DNA from: Kribbella solani
Lineage (GTDB): Bacteria > Actinomycetota > Actinomycetes > Propionibacteriales > Kribbellaceae
Reading direction: 5' to 3'
DNA length: 64,000 nt
NCBI RefSeq assembly: GCF_014205295.1
Contig: NZ_JACHNF010000001.1
Location: 5,642,001-5,706,000, forward strand
Shown here: one piece after another, positions 42,466 to 51,550 of the stretch
Numbering within the stretch: position 1 is the stretch's first letter
How the letters are laid out: each line of letters opens with the position of its first letter
The notes under the pieces: model-generated
Database searches by the model: none
What the model was told of the DNA's origin: nothing
The model's input: the letters and a program-made list of their open reading frames with translations, nothing else
Translations under genes and position numbers: made by a program

Positions 42466-43331
42466 TGGCCACGCTCGCTGCGACGCGTCCACTCGCCGTT
42501 CGCCGGATCGGTACCTGGTTCGGCCGGATCCCCTACGTCGTGCTGACGATCTACGCCCTGGTCGCGGGGCTCGGACCGTTGGTGATCGACTACAACCCGA
42601 TCAGTACGTCGCTGGACGACCGCATGCTCAAGCCTGGCGCCGAGTTGTCCACAGGCGGCACCGCCTGGCTGGGGACGGACGGTCTCGGCCGCGACGTATT
42701 CGCCCAGGTCGTGTACGGCGCGCGAACGTCGATCCTGATCGGTATCGCCACCGTCGTGGTGTCCTGCATCATTGGTGTCACCATCGGTACGGTCGCCGGG
42801 TACTTCCGTGGCCGGCTGGACACGTTCCTTGCCCGTGGCATCGACATCCTGATGGCGTTCCCGGCCATCCTGCTGACGATCGTGATCGCCGGCGCGTTCG
42901 AGCGGAGCGTACCGGTGGTGGTGATCGCGCTGGCCGCGACCGCGTGGATCTCGTTCGCCCGGGTCACTCGCAGCGTCGCGCTGTCGCTGCGCGAACGGGC
43001 CTGGGTGGACGCCGCCCGGGTGCTCGGTGTGCGCCGCCGGGCGATCCTGCTCCGGCACGTGGCACCGTTCACGATCGGTCCGGTGGTCGCGCTCGCCACC
43101 CTCGAGTTCGCCCTCGTCGTACTCGCCGAGGCCGGCCTCAGCTTCCTCGGTATCGGGCTGCCGCCGTCGGCGGTTTCCTGGGGTCAAACCATTGCCAACG
43201 GCAAGCAATACCTGGCGAGCGCGTGGTGGATCTCGGCGCTGCCGGGGATCGCCCTGTCGCTGTTGATCGTCAACATCGGAATCCTCGGTGACCAGCTCAC
43301 CGCCCGCTACGGACGCGGACACCTGAAGTGA
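42465..43331 (+). CDS. ABC transporter permease, DppC type
   Basis: A 288-residue permease. The early motif WLGTDGLGRDVFAQVVYGAR and the EAA loop WVDAARVLGVRRRAILLRHV identify DppC/OppC. Six membrane helices. The ATG at 42465 overlaps the DppB stop by one base (TGATG). The binding-protein gene follows 32 bases later. Confidence 0.93.
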   Translation: MATLAATRPLAVRRIGTWFGRIPYVVLTIYALVAGLGPLVIDYNPISTSLDDRMLKPGAELSTGGTAWLGTDGLGRDVFAQVVYGARTSILIGIATVVVSCIIGVTIGTVAGYFRGRLDTFLARGIDILMAFPAILLTIVIAGAFERSVPVVVIALAATAWISFARVTRSVALSLRERAWVDAARVLGVRRRAILLRHVAPFTIGPVVALATLEFALVVLAEAGLSFLGIGLPPSAVSWGQTIANGKQYLASAWWISALPGIALSLLIVNIGILGDQLTARYGRGHLK

Positions 43332-43363
43332 CGCGCCGTCCTCCCGCGAAAGGCAGGAGAACC

Positions 43364-44875
43364 ATGATTCCTCTGACCCGACGGGCCGCACTGGCCCTTG
43401 CGGCCGGTGCCGCCATGGCCCTGACCGCATGTTCCGGCGCCGCCACCGGCGGCGGCTCGGGTTCCGGTGGTGGCGAGGTCGTGATCGCCGGCACCTACCC
43501 GGTCGACAGCATCGATCCCGGCGGTCCACAGGGTGGTGGCACCGGACCACAGATGGTCGAGCAGCAGCTCTTCAGCCGGCTGGTACGGACCAAGGCGGAC
43601 GGTTCGGTCGAGGGTGACCTGGCGACGTCCTGGAAGTCCGACCCGGCCGCGAAGACCTGGACGTTCACGTTGCGCAAGGGCGTGAAGTTCAGCGACGGCA
43701 GGGAGTTGAAGGCCGCCGACGTGGTCGACTCGTTCAAACGGTTCACGGACCTGAAGGGTACGAACGCGGCGAACTTCCCCGGGTACACGATGACGTCGCC
43801 CGCCGACGGCACCGTCGTACTCACCGCGTCGAAGCCGGACGCCGCTGTCCCGCGCAAACTCACGGTGTTCTTCGTACTGCCCGCGGGCGTCGGCGCGAAC
43901 GACACCGCGTTCTTCGACAAGCCGGTCGGGACCGGTCCGTTCAAACTGGACAAGTTCAGCCCGAACGAGATCGTCCTGGTACCGAACCCGCAGTACTACG
44001 CCGGCGCCCCGAAGGTCACCAAGGTGACGATCAAGAAGATGCCTGAGCTCGCCGCGCGGTTGACCGCGTTGCGTACCGGTGAGGCCGACGTGGTCTGGGG
44101 CATCCCGGACGACCAGCTTCCCGAAGTACAGCAGGACTCCACGCTGAACGTCGAGGTCATCCAGAGCTCGGCCGTGTACACGATGTGGTTCAACTCGTCG
44201 ACGCCCGCGTTGAAGGACGCCGCCGTACGCCGGGCGCTTTGGCAGGCCGTCGACTTCGCGACGATCATCAAGAAGCTTTATCCACAGACCGGTTCGCTGT
44301 CCGACTCGGTGGTGTCGAAGCAGACCCTTGGCTACGTAGCGCAGACGCCCGTGACGTACGACCCGGACGCGGCGAAGGCGGCGCTCACGGCGGCTGGATT
44401 CGACTTCGGCACGAAGCTGCGGCTGCAGTTCGCGAATGACGAGTTCAAGCAGTTCAACCAGGCGGTGGTCTCCGATCTGCAGAAGATCGGCGTCCAGGTG
44501 GACCTGCTGCAGAAGGAGCAGGCGGTCTTCACCAAGGACCTGCTCGCGCTGAACTGGGACATCAACTTCCAGCAACTGTCCAACCCGATGCTCGACGCCG
44601 TGAACACGGTCGGCCGGCTCTACCCGTGTGCGGCGAAGCGCAACGGGTACTGCAATCCGGCGTTGGACAAACTGATCTCACAGGCCGCCGGCAGCACCGA
44701 CGAACAGGAGCGGGTCAAGCTGTACGGCGAAGCGGAGAAGATCATCTGGGACGACGCGGTCGGCATGTATCCAATGGCAGTCAAGTATGCGTACGCGTGG
44801 AACAAGCGGCTGAGCGGCTTCACTCCGGACCCGAACGGACTGCCCGGCTTCGCGCACCTGCAGGTCAACTCTTGA
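43364..44875 (+). CDS. ABC transporter substrate-binding lipoprotein, family 5
   Basis: A 503-residue extracytoplasmic lipoprotein. The signal peptide ends in the lipobox LTAC (MIPLTRRAALALAAGAAMAL then TACSG). Family-5 features include LATSWKSDP, KTWTFTLRKGVKFSDG, VGTGPFKLDKF and AVRRALWQAVDF. It captures the substrate for the DppBC channel. The ATG at 43364 follows AGGAGA; a start at 43328 is possible but lacks such a site. Confidence 0.93.
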   Translation: MIPLTRRAALALAAGAAMALTACSGAATGGGSGSGGGEVVIAGTYPVDSIDPGGPQGGGTGPQMVEQQLFSRLVRTKADGSVEGDLATSWKSDPAAKTWTFTLRKGVKFSDGRELKAADVVDSFKRFTDLKGTNAANFPGYTMTSPADGTVVLTASKPDAAVPRKLTVFFVLPAGVGANDTAFFDKPVGTGPFKLDKFSPNEIVLVPNPQYYAGAPKVTKVTIKKMPELAARLTALRTGEADVVWGIPDDQLPEVQQDSTLNVEVIQSSAVYTMWFNSSTPALKDAAVRRALWQAVDFATIIKKLYPQTGSLSDSVVSKQTLGYVAQTPVTYDPDAAKAALTAAGFDFGTKLRLQFANDEFKQFNQAVVSDLQKIGVQVDLLQKEQAVFTKDLLALNWDINFQQLSNPMLDAVNTVGRLYPCAAKRNGYCNPALDKLISQAAGSTDEQERVKLYGEAEKIIWDDAVGMYPMAVKYAYAWNKRLSGFTPDPNGLPGFAHLQVNS

Positions 44876-45905
44876 GCCCGGCCAAACAACCCACACCTGT
44901 GCAGGAACCTGTGGACAACTTCGCGTCACGGACACCCGCACCTGTGGATGAGCCGTTGCTCGACGTGTCCGGACTCAGCATCGACCTGCCTACGCGTTCT
45001 GCACCGGTCCGGATCGTCGACGAGGTGTCGTTCGCGATCCCGGCGGCAACGACCGTCGGGTTGATCGGGGAGTCCGGCTCCGGCAAGACGATGACCGCGA
45101 ACGCGTTGATCGGTCTGCTACCGGACGGTGCCGTGGTCCAAGGATCGTTGCGGTGGCGGAACGAGGAGTTGCTCAAGGCAACTTCTTCCCGCCGCCGGGA
45201 GTTGCGCGGGGACGAGATCGCGATGATCTTCCAGGACCCGTTGGCCGCGCTGAACCCGACGCACACGATCGGGCGCCAAGTCGGCGAGATCCTGCGGCGT
45301 TCGGGGCAGTCCCGGGCCGCGGTCCGTACCCGGGTCGTCGAGCTGCTGGACCGGGCCGGCATACCCGAACCGGCGGCGAAGTTGGCGAGTTATCCACATG
45401 AGTTCTCCGGCGGCATGCGCCAGCGCGCGGTGATCGCGATGGCGTTTCGCTGCTGCTGGCCGATGAGCCCACGACCGCGCTCGACGTGACTGTTCAAGCG
45501 CGCATCCTTCGACTGCTCCGATCGATCCAGGAGGAGTCGGGATTGTCGATGCTGCTGGTCAGTCACGATCTCCGGGTGATGGCGCATGTCGCGCATCAGG
45601 TGGTGGTGATGTACGCAGGCCGGGTCGCCGAACGTGGTCCGACGGCAGCGATCCTGCGAACGCCGGCCCACCCGTACACCCGTGCACTGGTGCAAAGCGT
45701 TCCGGCCGTACGCACCAAGTCCGCACTCGCGCATCCACTGCCTGGTACGCCGGCCACGCCCGCCGCGCGTCCAACGGGTTGTGCCTTTCATCCACGGTGC
45801 CCGTTGGCGCGGGATCGATGTCGCGAGGAGCAACCCGTGCCGCGTTCCATCGGCCCGGGACGCTGGACCGCCTGTCACTTCGCCGAGGAGGTACTCGATG
45901 CTTGA
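44872..45905 (+). pseudogene. ABC transporter ATPase, DppD type, frameshifted between signature and Walker B
   Basis: The first frame (from about 44872, or GTG 44899/44944) encodes Walker A (LIGESGSGKTMTANALIG), the Q-loop MIFQDPLAALNP and the signature SGGMRQRAVIAMA, then goes out of frame at about 45444-45450 and stops at 45489. The following frame (to 45905) resumes with LLLADEPTTALDVTVQARIL (Walker B), the H-loop VSHDLRVMA and the DPP C-terminal motif GCAFHPRCP. Four or five residues expected before LLLADEP are absent, consistent with a ~13-base deletion. Unless the base calls are wrong, the ATPase is broken and import would need another subunit. Confidence 0.85.
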
Positions 45906-46659
45906 GGTCAGGGACCTCCGGGTCACGTTCGGCCCACGCCGGAAACCCTTCGTTGCTGTCGACGGGGTCAGTATCACGGTCGGCGTCAACGAAACCGTCG
46001 GTCTGGTGGGGGAGTCGGGGTCGGGCAAGACTACCGTCGCCCGTTCGATCGTCGGCCTGGTTCGTCCACAGGCTGGGGACATCCGGTACGACGGTACGCC
46101 GCTGCCACCTGGTACGCGGCGGCCCGGCGAACTGCAGCGCGCGATCCAGATGGTCTTTCAGGACCCGCGGTCGTCGCTCAATCCACGGATGACCGTTGCC
46201 TCAATCATCGGTGAGGCCTGGCGCACCCATCCGTCCGCTGCGCCCGGCCCGGATCGCATCGGCGCGCTGCATCAGCTCCTTGCCGATGTCGGGCTGGACG
46301 AAACCGTTGCGACGCGGCGCGCCGGGCAGTTGTCCGGCGGGCAGTGCCAGCGCGTCAGCCTGGCGCGGGCGCTCGCGGTCAAACCACGACTCCTGGTTTG
46401 CGACGAGGCCGTGTCCGCGCTGGATGTCTCGGTGCAGGCGCAGATCCTTCGGCTGCTCGACGACCTGCGCCGACGGCACAACCTGTCGATGCTGTTCATC
46501 TCGCACGACCTCGGCGTGGTTCACCAGATCGCGGACCGGATCGCGGTGATGCGTCGCGGCGTCCTCGTCGAGGAAGGCGCGGCGACAGAGGTGCTGAGCG
46601 CGCCACAACACGAGTACACCCAGACCTTGCTTGCTGCTGCGCTCGAACTGAACAGTTAG
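45898..46659 (+). CDS. ABC transporter ATPase, DppF type
   Basis: A 253-residue ATPase. Walker A is GESGSGKTT, Q-loop MVFQDPRSSLNPRMTV, signature LSGGQCQR, Walker B LLVCDEAVSALDVS (Ala where Pro is usual), H-loop ISHDLGVVHQIADRI. It is the second nucleotide-binding subunit of the Dpp/Opp-type importer. It overlaps the end of the dppD reading frame by 8 bases. The usual C-terminal oligopeptide-transporter extension is short. It is convergent with the next gene, overlapping by 4 bases. Confidence 0.92.
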   Translation: MLEVRDLRVTFGPRRKPFVAVDGVSITVGVNETVGLVGESGSGKTTVARSIVGLVRPQAGDIRYDGTPLPPGTRRPGELQRAIQMVFQDPRSSLNPRMTVASIIGEAWRTHPSAAPGPDRIGALHQLLADVGLDETVATRRAGQLSGGQCQRVSLARALAVKPRLLVCDEAVSALDVSVQAQILRLLDDLRRRHNLSMLFISHDLGVVHQIADRIAVMRRGVLVEEGAATEVLSAPQHEYTQTLLAAALELNS

Positions 46660-47276
46660 TCCACAGGTCGTGCCTGCGCGACCGCGTCGGCCGTCGCGCT
46701 CTGGCCGGCCGTGCGCAGGCCTTCGATCACGCCGTCGATGTCCGCATCCGGCCGGTTCTGGCTGAGTTTGAACTTGGCCTCGATCCGGTTGATCGCCAGC
46801 TCGACGCCGACGATCGCGCGCAGCTGCCCACTGATGAACTTGGCCGGCGCGTCATTCACCGACCACGGTTCGTCCCGGCCCGCCTCGTGCTGATCGGACA
46901 GTCGGCGTACCACGTCCTCCACCCAGCCGGCATCGTCGTGCACGGTCAGCGTTCCGTACACGTGCGCGGTGATGTAGTTCCAGGTCGGAACCACGCGTCC
47001 GTGCTCACGCTTGGATGCGTACCAGGCCGGCGAGATGTACGCGTCCGGTCCGCGCATGATCACCAGCGCGTCGCCGACCACTGGCTGCTGCCACTGCTCG
47101 TTGTTCCGCGCGAGATGACCGCGCAGAACATTTCGTTCAGGATCGTGGACGAACGGCAGCATCGTTGCCAGCAAGCCGGCCGGCGTCATCGTGACCAGAT
47201 CCGCCGCACCATGACTCGCCAGCAGTTCCTGCAGCTCGCGGTCATCGGCGGCGAAGTGCGCGGGTACGTACATCAT
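46656..47276 (-). CDS. FMN-binding negative regulator, PaiB type
   Basis: A 206-residue split-barrel protein. PaiB hallmarks: MYVPAHFAADD, LVTMTPAGLLATMLPF, LRGHLARNN, VPTWNYITAHVYG and KFKLSQNRPDAD. PaiB acts as a protease- and sporulation-gene repressor in Bacillus; actinobacterial relatives are usually annotated as FMN-binding regulators. ATG at 47276 was chosen for the GAGG 6 bases upstream. Confidence 0.88.
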   Translation of the reverse strand: MMYVPAHFAADDRELQELLASHGAADLVTMTPAGLLATMLPFVHDPERNVLRGHLARNNEQWQQPVVGDALVIMRGPDAYISPAWYASKREHGRVVPTWNYITAHVYGTLTVHDDAGWVEDVVRRLSDQHEAGRDEPWSVNDAPAKFISGQLRAIVGVELAINRIEAKFKLSQNRPDADIDGVIEGLRTAGQSATADAVAQARPVD

Positions 47277-47288
47277 CCACATCCTCAC

Positions 47289-47307
47289 CTGTTGCGTTCA
47301 GCAACAG
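47289..47307. promoter_or_regulatory. Inverted repeat just upstream of the PaiB-like gene
   Basis: CTGTTGC (47289-47295) and GCAACAG (47301-47307) form a perfect 7-bp inverted repeat with a 5-base spacer, 13 bases before the start codon. Operator or leader hairpin. Confidence 0.45.
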
Positions 47308-47365
47308 CCTGTCCTCCGTACGCGCTCGGGGACAGGTCCATTCGATCCTGCCTTCAGCAGTCCAC

Positions 47366-48145
47366 TCAGGATTTCAGCGCGGCGGCGTTCTCGTAGTCGC
47401 GGCGCCAGTCGCCGGTGGGCGGGAGGATGACGCGTTCGGCGCCCGCTTCCTCGTACGCGGCGAGCTGCTCTGCCGCGTTCCCGTCCAGCTGCGGGGCGAT
47501 GACTGTTGCCTTGAGCGTCTTTCCGTCGGCGAGCTCGTTGATGCGCGCCAGGTTGGTTCGGACCTCCTCCGGCGTCATCGCGATCGTCGCCCAGCCGTCG
47601 CCGAACCGCGCCGCGCGGCGATGCGCCCGCGCCCCGGTTCCGGCGATGAAGATCGGCGGCACCGGCGCGCCGGGGGACAGCGTCACCTCGAGGTCCGCGT
47701 CCAGCGAAGCCGACTTCCCGGCGATCAGATCCGGCAGCACGGCGAGCGCCTCGTCGGTCAGCCGGCCGCGATCGGTGAACTCGACACCGGCCGCGCGCCA
47801 GCCGATGTCACCATGCGCCGGGTTGCCGGTGCCGACGCCGATCACCAGGCGGTTGTTCGATACGAGCTGCAGGGTGTTGATCTGCTTGGCCGCCCAGGCG
47901 ACCGGCCGCAGGGCCAGCAGCATCACGTTGTAGCCGACGGTGATCCGCTCCGTCACGGCCGCGGCCGTCGCCAGTACGACCGAACTGTCGAGCATCGGTG
48001 CGCCGGCGATCAGATGATCCGTCGACCAGACCGAATCCAGCCCGAGCTCCTCGGCGTGCCGGGCACTCTCACGTACGTCACCGAGAATCGCCTGCCCCGG
48101 CTGGGGCGACGAGGTCGGCAGGATGACTCCGATCTCAAGACTCAT
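47366..48145 (-). CDS. LLM class (F420-dependent type) oxidoreductase
   Basis: A 259-residue luciferase-like monooxygenase. Features: EIGVILPTSSPQPGQ, HAEELGLDSVWSTDHLI, a LGVGTGNP-type core (VIGVGTGNPAHGDIG) and FIAGTGARAHRRAARFGDGW. Such TIM-barrel enzymes use F420 or FMN and act on many small molecules; substrate unknown. It is divergent from the Nudix gene over a 61-base promoter region. Confidence 0.9.
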   Translation of the reverse strand: MSLEIGVILPTSSPQPGQAILGDVRESARHAEELGLDSVWSTDHLIAGAPMLDSSVVLATAAAVTERITVGYNVMLLALRPVAWAAKQINTLQLVSNNRLVIGVGTGNPAHGDIGWRAAGVEFTDRGRLTDEALAVLPDLIAGKSASLDADLEVTLSPGAPVPPIFIAGTGARAHRRAARFGDGWATIAMTPEEVRTNLARINELADGKTLKATVIAPQLDGNAAEQLAAYEEAGAERVILPPTGDWRRDYENAAALKS

Positions 48146-48206
48146 ACCGGACCCAACCTGACGTAGGGGCGAACCATTCCCATCCGGTCCGGGTTAGGGT
48201 CCGTTG

Positions 48207-48683
48207 ATGAGCAGACGAGTCGCGGCGTACGCCGTATGTATCGACGGTGAGCGGGTGCTGCTCGCGCGGTACGTTTCGCCCCACGGGGACGGGTCCTGGT
48301 GGACGCTGCCGGGTGGGGGAGTCGAGCCGGGCGAGGACCCGTACGACGCCGTGGTCCGCGAAGTCGCCGAGGAAACCGGGTACGAGTGCGTCGTCGAAGA
48401 GCTGATCGGCGTCGACTCGCGGGTGATCCCGGCCGCGCTGCGCCGCGTACGAGGCAAGGTGGACCACCAGAACATCGGAATCTTCTACGCCGTCCGCATC
48501 ACCGGCGGCACCCACCGCCCGGAGCCGAACGGGGAGACCGCGGAATCGGTCTGGACACCGATCGCGGACGTCGAAACGCTGCGCCGGGCAGGCCTCGTCG
48601 ACATCGGCGTCGCGCTCGGTACGACCCGCCCGCCGAGCGGCCACGTGCCACCGGTGACCGCCGGCGGCCTGATCGAACGCTGA
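48207..48683 (+). CDS. Nudix hydrolase
   Basis: A 158-residue protein with the Nudix box GGGVEPGEDPYDAVVREVAE followed by ETGYE, matching GX5EX7REUXEEXGU. It hydrolyses a nucleoside diphosphate linked to another moiety; the substrate is unknown. The ATG at 48207 follows TAGGGT (48195-48200) by 6 bases, suggesting a leaderless message. Confidence 0.93.
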   Translation: MSRRVAAYAVCIDGERVLLARYVSPHGDGSWWTLPGGGVEPGEDPYDAVVREVAEETGYECVVEELIGVDSRVIPAALRRVRGKVDHQNIGIFYAVRITGGTHRPEPNGETAESVWTPIADVETLRRAGLVDIGVALGTTRPPSGHVPPVTAGGLIER

Positions 48684-49187
48684 TCAGTCGACGAGGATCT
48701 GTTCGCGGAGGATATCGGCGTGACCGCAGTGATGGGCGAGCTCGCGGAGCACCTGGAGGTACACCCAGTGCAGGGTGCGCGGCCCGCCACGATGACCGGT
48801 CACGACCGCGTCGAGGGGCAGGTCCGCGACCGCTGCCCGAGCGGTCGCGCAGGTCTCCCGGAAGGCGGCCGTGACCGAGGCGATGGTGTCACCGGCAGCG
48901 AGCTTGAAGGACGCATCCGGACTCTGCACCAGACCGAGCTCCCGCCGCGACCTGCCGCCGACGCACTCCTCGAACCACACCCGCTGCATCCACGTGACGT
49001 GCTTCAGCAACCCGAGCAACGTCGTCGCCGACGGCACCAGCCGCCGGCGGGCCTGCTCCTCGCTGAGACCGTCGAGAGTCGCCTCGATCGTTCGCCGATA
49101 GTCCTCGACGAACGCGTCGAGCTGGGCCCGACCATCGTCCAGCAACGTGTCCGCCGGATGCTTTGCCTGAACCCGATCGCCATCCAC
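48684..49187 (-). CDS. DinB family protein
   Basis: A 167-residue four-helix-bundle protein of the DinB/YfiT type. The metal-ligand histidines are in LLKHVTWMQRVWFE and LQVLRELAHHCGHADILREQ. These proteins often act as mycothiol- or bacillithiol-dependent transferases. GTG at 49187 was chosen as it gives the normal family length; the region upstream belongs to the next gene's end. It is convergent with the Nudix gene (adjoining stops). Confidence 0.85.
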   Translation of the reverse strand: MDGDRVQAKHPADTLLDDGRAQLDAFVEDYRRTIEATLDGLSEEQARRRLVPSATTLLGLLKHVTWMQRVWFEECVGGRSRRELGLVQSPDASFKLAAGDTIASVTAAFRETCATARAAVADLPLDAVVTGHRGGPRTLHWVYLQVLRELAHHCGHADILREQILVD

Positions 49188-49206
49188 GAGGAGCAAGCCT
49201 ACGGAA

Positions 49207-49860
49207 TCAGGGGATGTAAACCCCGTTGAACCATTGGCCGCGGGCGTCATCGGTGTACACGTCGACGTTGAAGTTGTAGTTGCCGTGCTTGCCTTCCCAC
49301 AGGTAACCGGGGAGGCCGGAGCTGGCGTTGATGTCACAGATGATGTCGTTGGTGCACAGCGTCAGTACCGGCACGTCGCCGAAGAAGTTGTCGGCGCCGG
49401 CCAGCGGGGCGCCCACCACCGGAGCAACCAGCGGGTGCGCGGCGGCACCGGCGTTGCCCGGGCCCGCGGCACGCTTCGGATCCGCGATCAGCACCGCGTT
49501 GACGTTGTCGAACGTCTCCCAGTTCTCCGTCACCCAGGTGTGCACGACCGCGGCACCGAGCGAGAACCCGACCGCCTTCACATGCTGCCCCGGGCACGCG
49601 TTGCGATGATCCCGGATCAGCCGGTTCAGCTCGTTCACTCCCTGCCGGGCATTCACCCCGATCGGCTGCGCTGGGTACCCGACCCGCTGGCTGATGTTCC
49701 CACTCCAGTACGGCGCGTTCGAGTCGTTGTCACCCGTACCGCCGACCACGATCGTGTACGTCCCACCACAGTCATCCGCCTGCGCCGGGCCCGCCAACGC
49801 GTACACCCCACCCGCCGCAACCATGAGGCCGGCCAACAGTGCCGCAAGTTTCCGCATCAT
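49207..49860 (-). CDS. Secreted PE-PPE/cutinase-like alpha/beta hydrolase
   Basis: A 217-residue protein with a signal peptide (MMRKLAALLAGLMVAAGG, ending AQA). The nucleophile elbow is VGFSLGAAVVH (GxSxG) and an early loop VVGGTGDND begins the alpha/beta fold. Cys residues in the mature part (DDCGG, NACPG, LTLCTNDIICDI) may form disulfides. Similar PE-PPE-domain proteins hydrolyse short-chain esters. The ATG at 49860 follows GGGAGGAAA. Confidence 0.75.
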   Translation of the reverse strand: MMRKLAALLAGLMVAAGGVYALAGPAQADDCGGTYTIVVGGTGDNDSNAPYWSGNISQRVGYPAQPIGVNARQGVNELNRLIRDHRNACPGQHVKAVGFSLGAAVVHTWVTENWETFDNVNAVLIADPKRAAGPGNAGAAAHPLVAPVVGAPLAGADNFFGDVPVLTLCTNDIICDINASSGLPGYLWEGKHGNYNFNVDVYTDDARGQWFNGVYIP

Positions 49861-50029
49861 TTTCCTCCCGAGTAGTAACTCTCTGCAGTCTCCCGACCAC
49901 ACGACCGCCGACGCTACCCACGCCCCATCACATCCCCATCAAGCCCGAACAACAGGCCACCGGATGACCGCATCCGTCCATCCGGGCGGCCGCTTGTCGA
50001 TCCGCGCCGTCGCCGAGCATCGGAATTGC

Positions 50030-50554
50030 ATGATCGAAGACATCGTCCGGCCCGAGCGCGTCCGTACCGGCAGCTGGCTGGACATCCTCGCGTCCAACCT
50101 CGACTACCACCGCGCCACGTTCCAGTGGAAATGCGAAGGCCTCACCGACGCCCAGCTTCGGCAGCGCCCGATTCCGTCGTCGAACCTGACCCTGCTCTCC
50201 CTGATGCGCCACCTGCAGGGCGTCGAACGCTACTGGCTCCAGCGCCGCCTGGCCGGTACGTCGCCCACCTTCGTTCCGTACCGGATGACCATCACGCCCG
50301 AAGGCGACGAGTGGTTCGACGAATCCGACCCGACACCCGCCACCGAGGTGTACGCCGACTACCTGGCCGCCTGCCAGACCTCCCGCGACCTCTTCCCCCA
50401 AGCCACCCACAACCTCGCCCGAATCGAACCGAACCCCGAATTCGGCCGCACCAATCTCCGCTTCATCCTCGAACACGTAATCGAGGAATACGCCCGCCAC
50501 ACCGGCCACGCCGACCTACTCCGAGAATCCCTCGACGGCACCACCGGCGAGTAA
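50030..50554 (+). CDS. DinB family protein (DUF664 type)
   Basis: A 174-residue DinB/DUF664 protein. Motifs: NLDYHRATFQWKCEGLTD, LLSLMRHLQGVERYW and ILEHVIEEYARHTGHADLLR, with the metal-binding histidines. Possible thiol-dependent S-transferase. ATG at 50030. Codons in the last ~50 residues become C- and A-ending. The 204 bases after it hold no clear gene. Confidence 0.85.
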   Translation: MIEDIVRPERVRTGSWLDILASNLDYHRATFQWKCEGLTDAQLRQRPIPSSNLTLLSLMRHLQGVERYWLQRRLAGTSPTFVPYRMTITPEGDEWFDESDPTPATEVYADYLAACQTSRDLFPQATHNLARIEPNPEFGRTNLRFILEHVIEEYARHTGHADLLRESLDGTTGE

Positions 50555-50758
50555 TCCCCAGAACCCCTGGACGTGGGTCCTGGTCGTGCGAGACCGAGCT
50601 GGGTGACGACGCCGAGTACCGCGGGATCTTCACGGTCGTGTTCGCTGACGCGCGGCCTGGGGGCTGACAATCTTCCTGGCGGGTGGTGTCGAGGTATGGG
50701 GCGCGCGTTCGACGTGATGGTAAGTACTCGATCGCATCCCGTTGAGGAGATTCCCACC

Positions 50759-51331
50759 ATGTCCAATCAGGCTGACTCCGCGAAGGGCGCCCCGACCCGC
50801 AAGGTCGTTGCCGCGTACTTTCTCTCGCTCGACGGTGTGGCCGAGGCGCCGGACAAGTTCCTCACCGGCTGGGACGACGAAACGGATGCCAGCGGCGCTG
50901 ACCTGATCGCCACCCAGGACACCGTCATCCTCGGGCGCCGCACGTACGACGACTGGACCAACTTCTGGCCAACCAGCGACATCCAGCCGTTCGCGGACTT
51001 CATCAACGCCGCCCCCAAGTACGTCGCGACGTCCACCCCGCTCACGGGCAGCTGGGCCAACTCGTACCCGATCGAAGGCGACCTGACCACCTTCGTACGC
51101 ACCCTGAAAGCCCAGCCAGGCGGCGACATCGGCATCCACGGCAGCATCTCCATCACCCAGTCCCTCCTCGCCGCCAACCTCGTCGACGAACTCAGACTGG
51201 TAATAGCCCCCACCATCGCCGGCACCGGCCAACGCCTGCTCGAAACCCTCCCGCCCACCCACCTAGAACCAACCCCCGCCACCACCACCCCCAGCGGAAA
51301 TCTCCTCATCACCTACCACGTACTGCATTAG
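50759..51331 (+). CDS. Dihydrofolate reductase family protein (RibD-C type)
   Basis: A 190-residue protein with RKVVAAYFLSLDGVAEAPD, VILGRRTYDDW, GDIGIHGSISITQSLL and LVDELRLVIAPTIAGTGQ, the typical pattern of RibD C-terminal-domain-like reductases of unknown substrate. The ATG at 50759 follows GAGGAG. The 3' end is C/A-rich in codon third positions. Confidence 0.88.
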   Translation: MSNQADSAKGAPTRKVVAAYFLSLDGVAEAPDKFLTGWDDETDASGADLIATQDTVILGRRTYDDWTNFWPTSDIQPFADFINAAPKYVATSTPLTGSWANSYPIEGDLTTFVRTLKAQPGGDIGIHGSISITQSLLAANLVDELRLVIAPTIAGTGQRLLETLPPTHLEPTPATTTPSGNLLITYHVLH

Positions 51332-51352
51332 CCGGCCGCCAAAATCCCGACT

Positions 51353-51488
51353 TTGTCCACACCCTTGACCACACCCCGTGGACAACTCGCCCTTCAAGTC
51401 CGCTACCCCGCACTCACCAAGGCACGGGGAGCGGGCACGATGACACCCCCACGACGGCGATCACAGCCCACCGGCCGATTTGTCCACA
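51353..51488. other. Actinobacterial-type DnaA-box cluster (TTGTCCACA)
   Basis: TTGTCCACA, the box favoured in Streptomyces, occurs at 51353-51361 and 51480-51488, with a near-match in the other orientation (CGTGGACAA) at 51377-51385. The 219-base gap 51332-51550 holds no convincing gene. Confidence 0.4.
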
Positions 51489-51550
51489 GCCCGATCACCG
51501 TGCACACGGCAACCACCGCGCTCCTCGCCCACGTGCCGCTCGCCCGACGA

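Noticed and set aside
44872..45905. Programmed ribosomal frameshift in the DppD gene
   Set aside because: No slippery heptamer or pseudoknot is evident and residues are missing at the break, which fits a deletion better.
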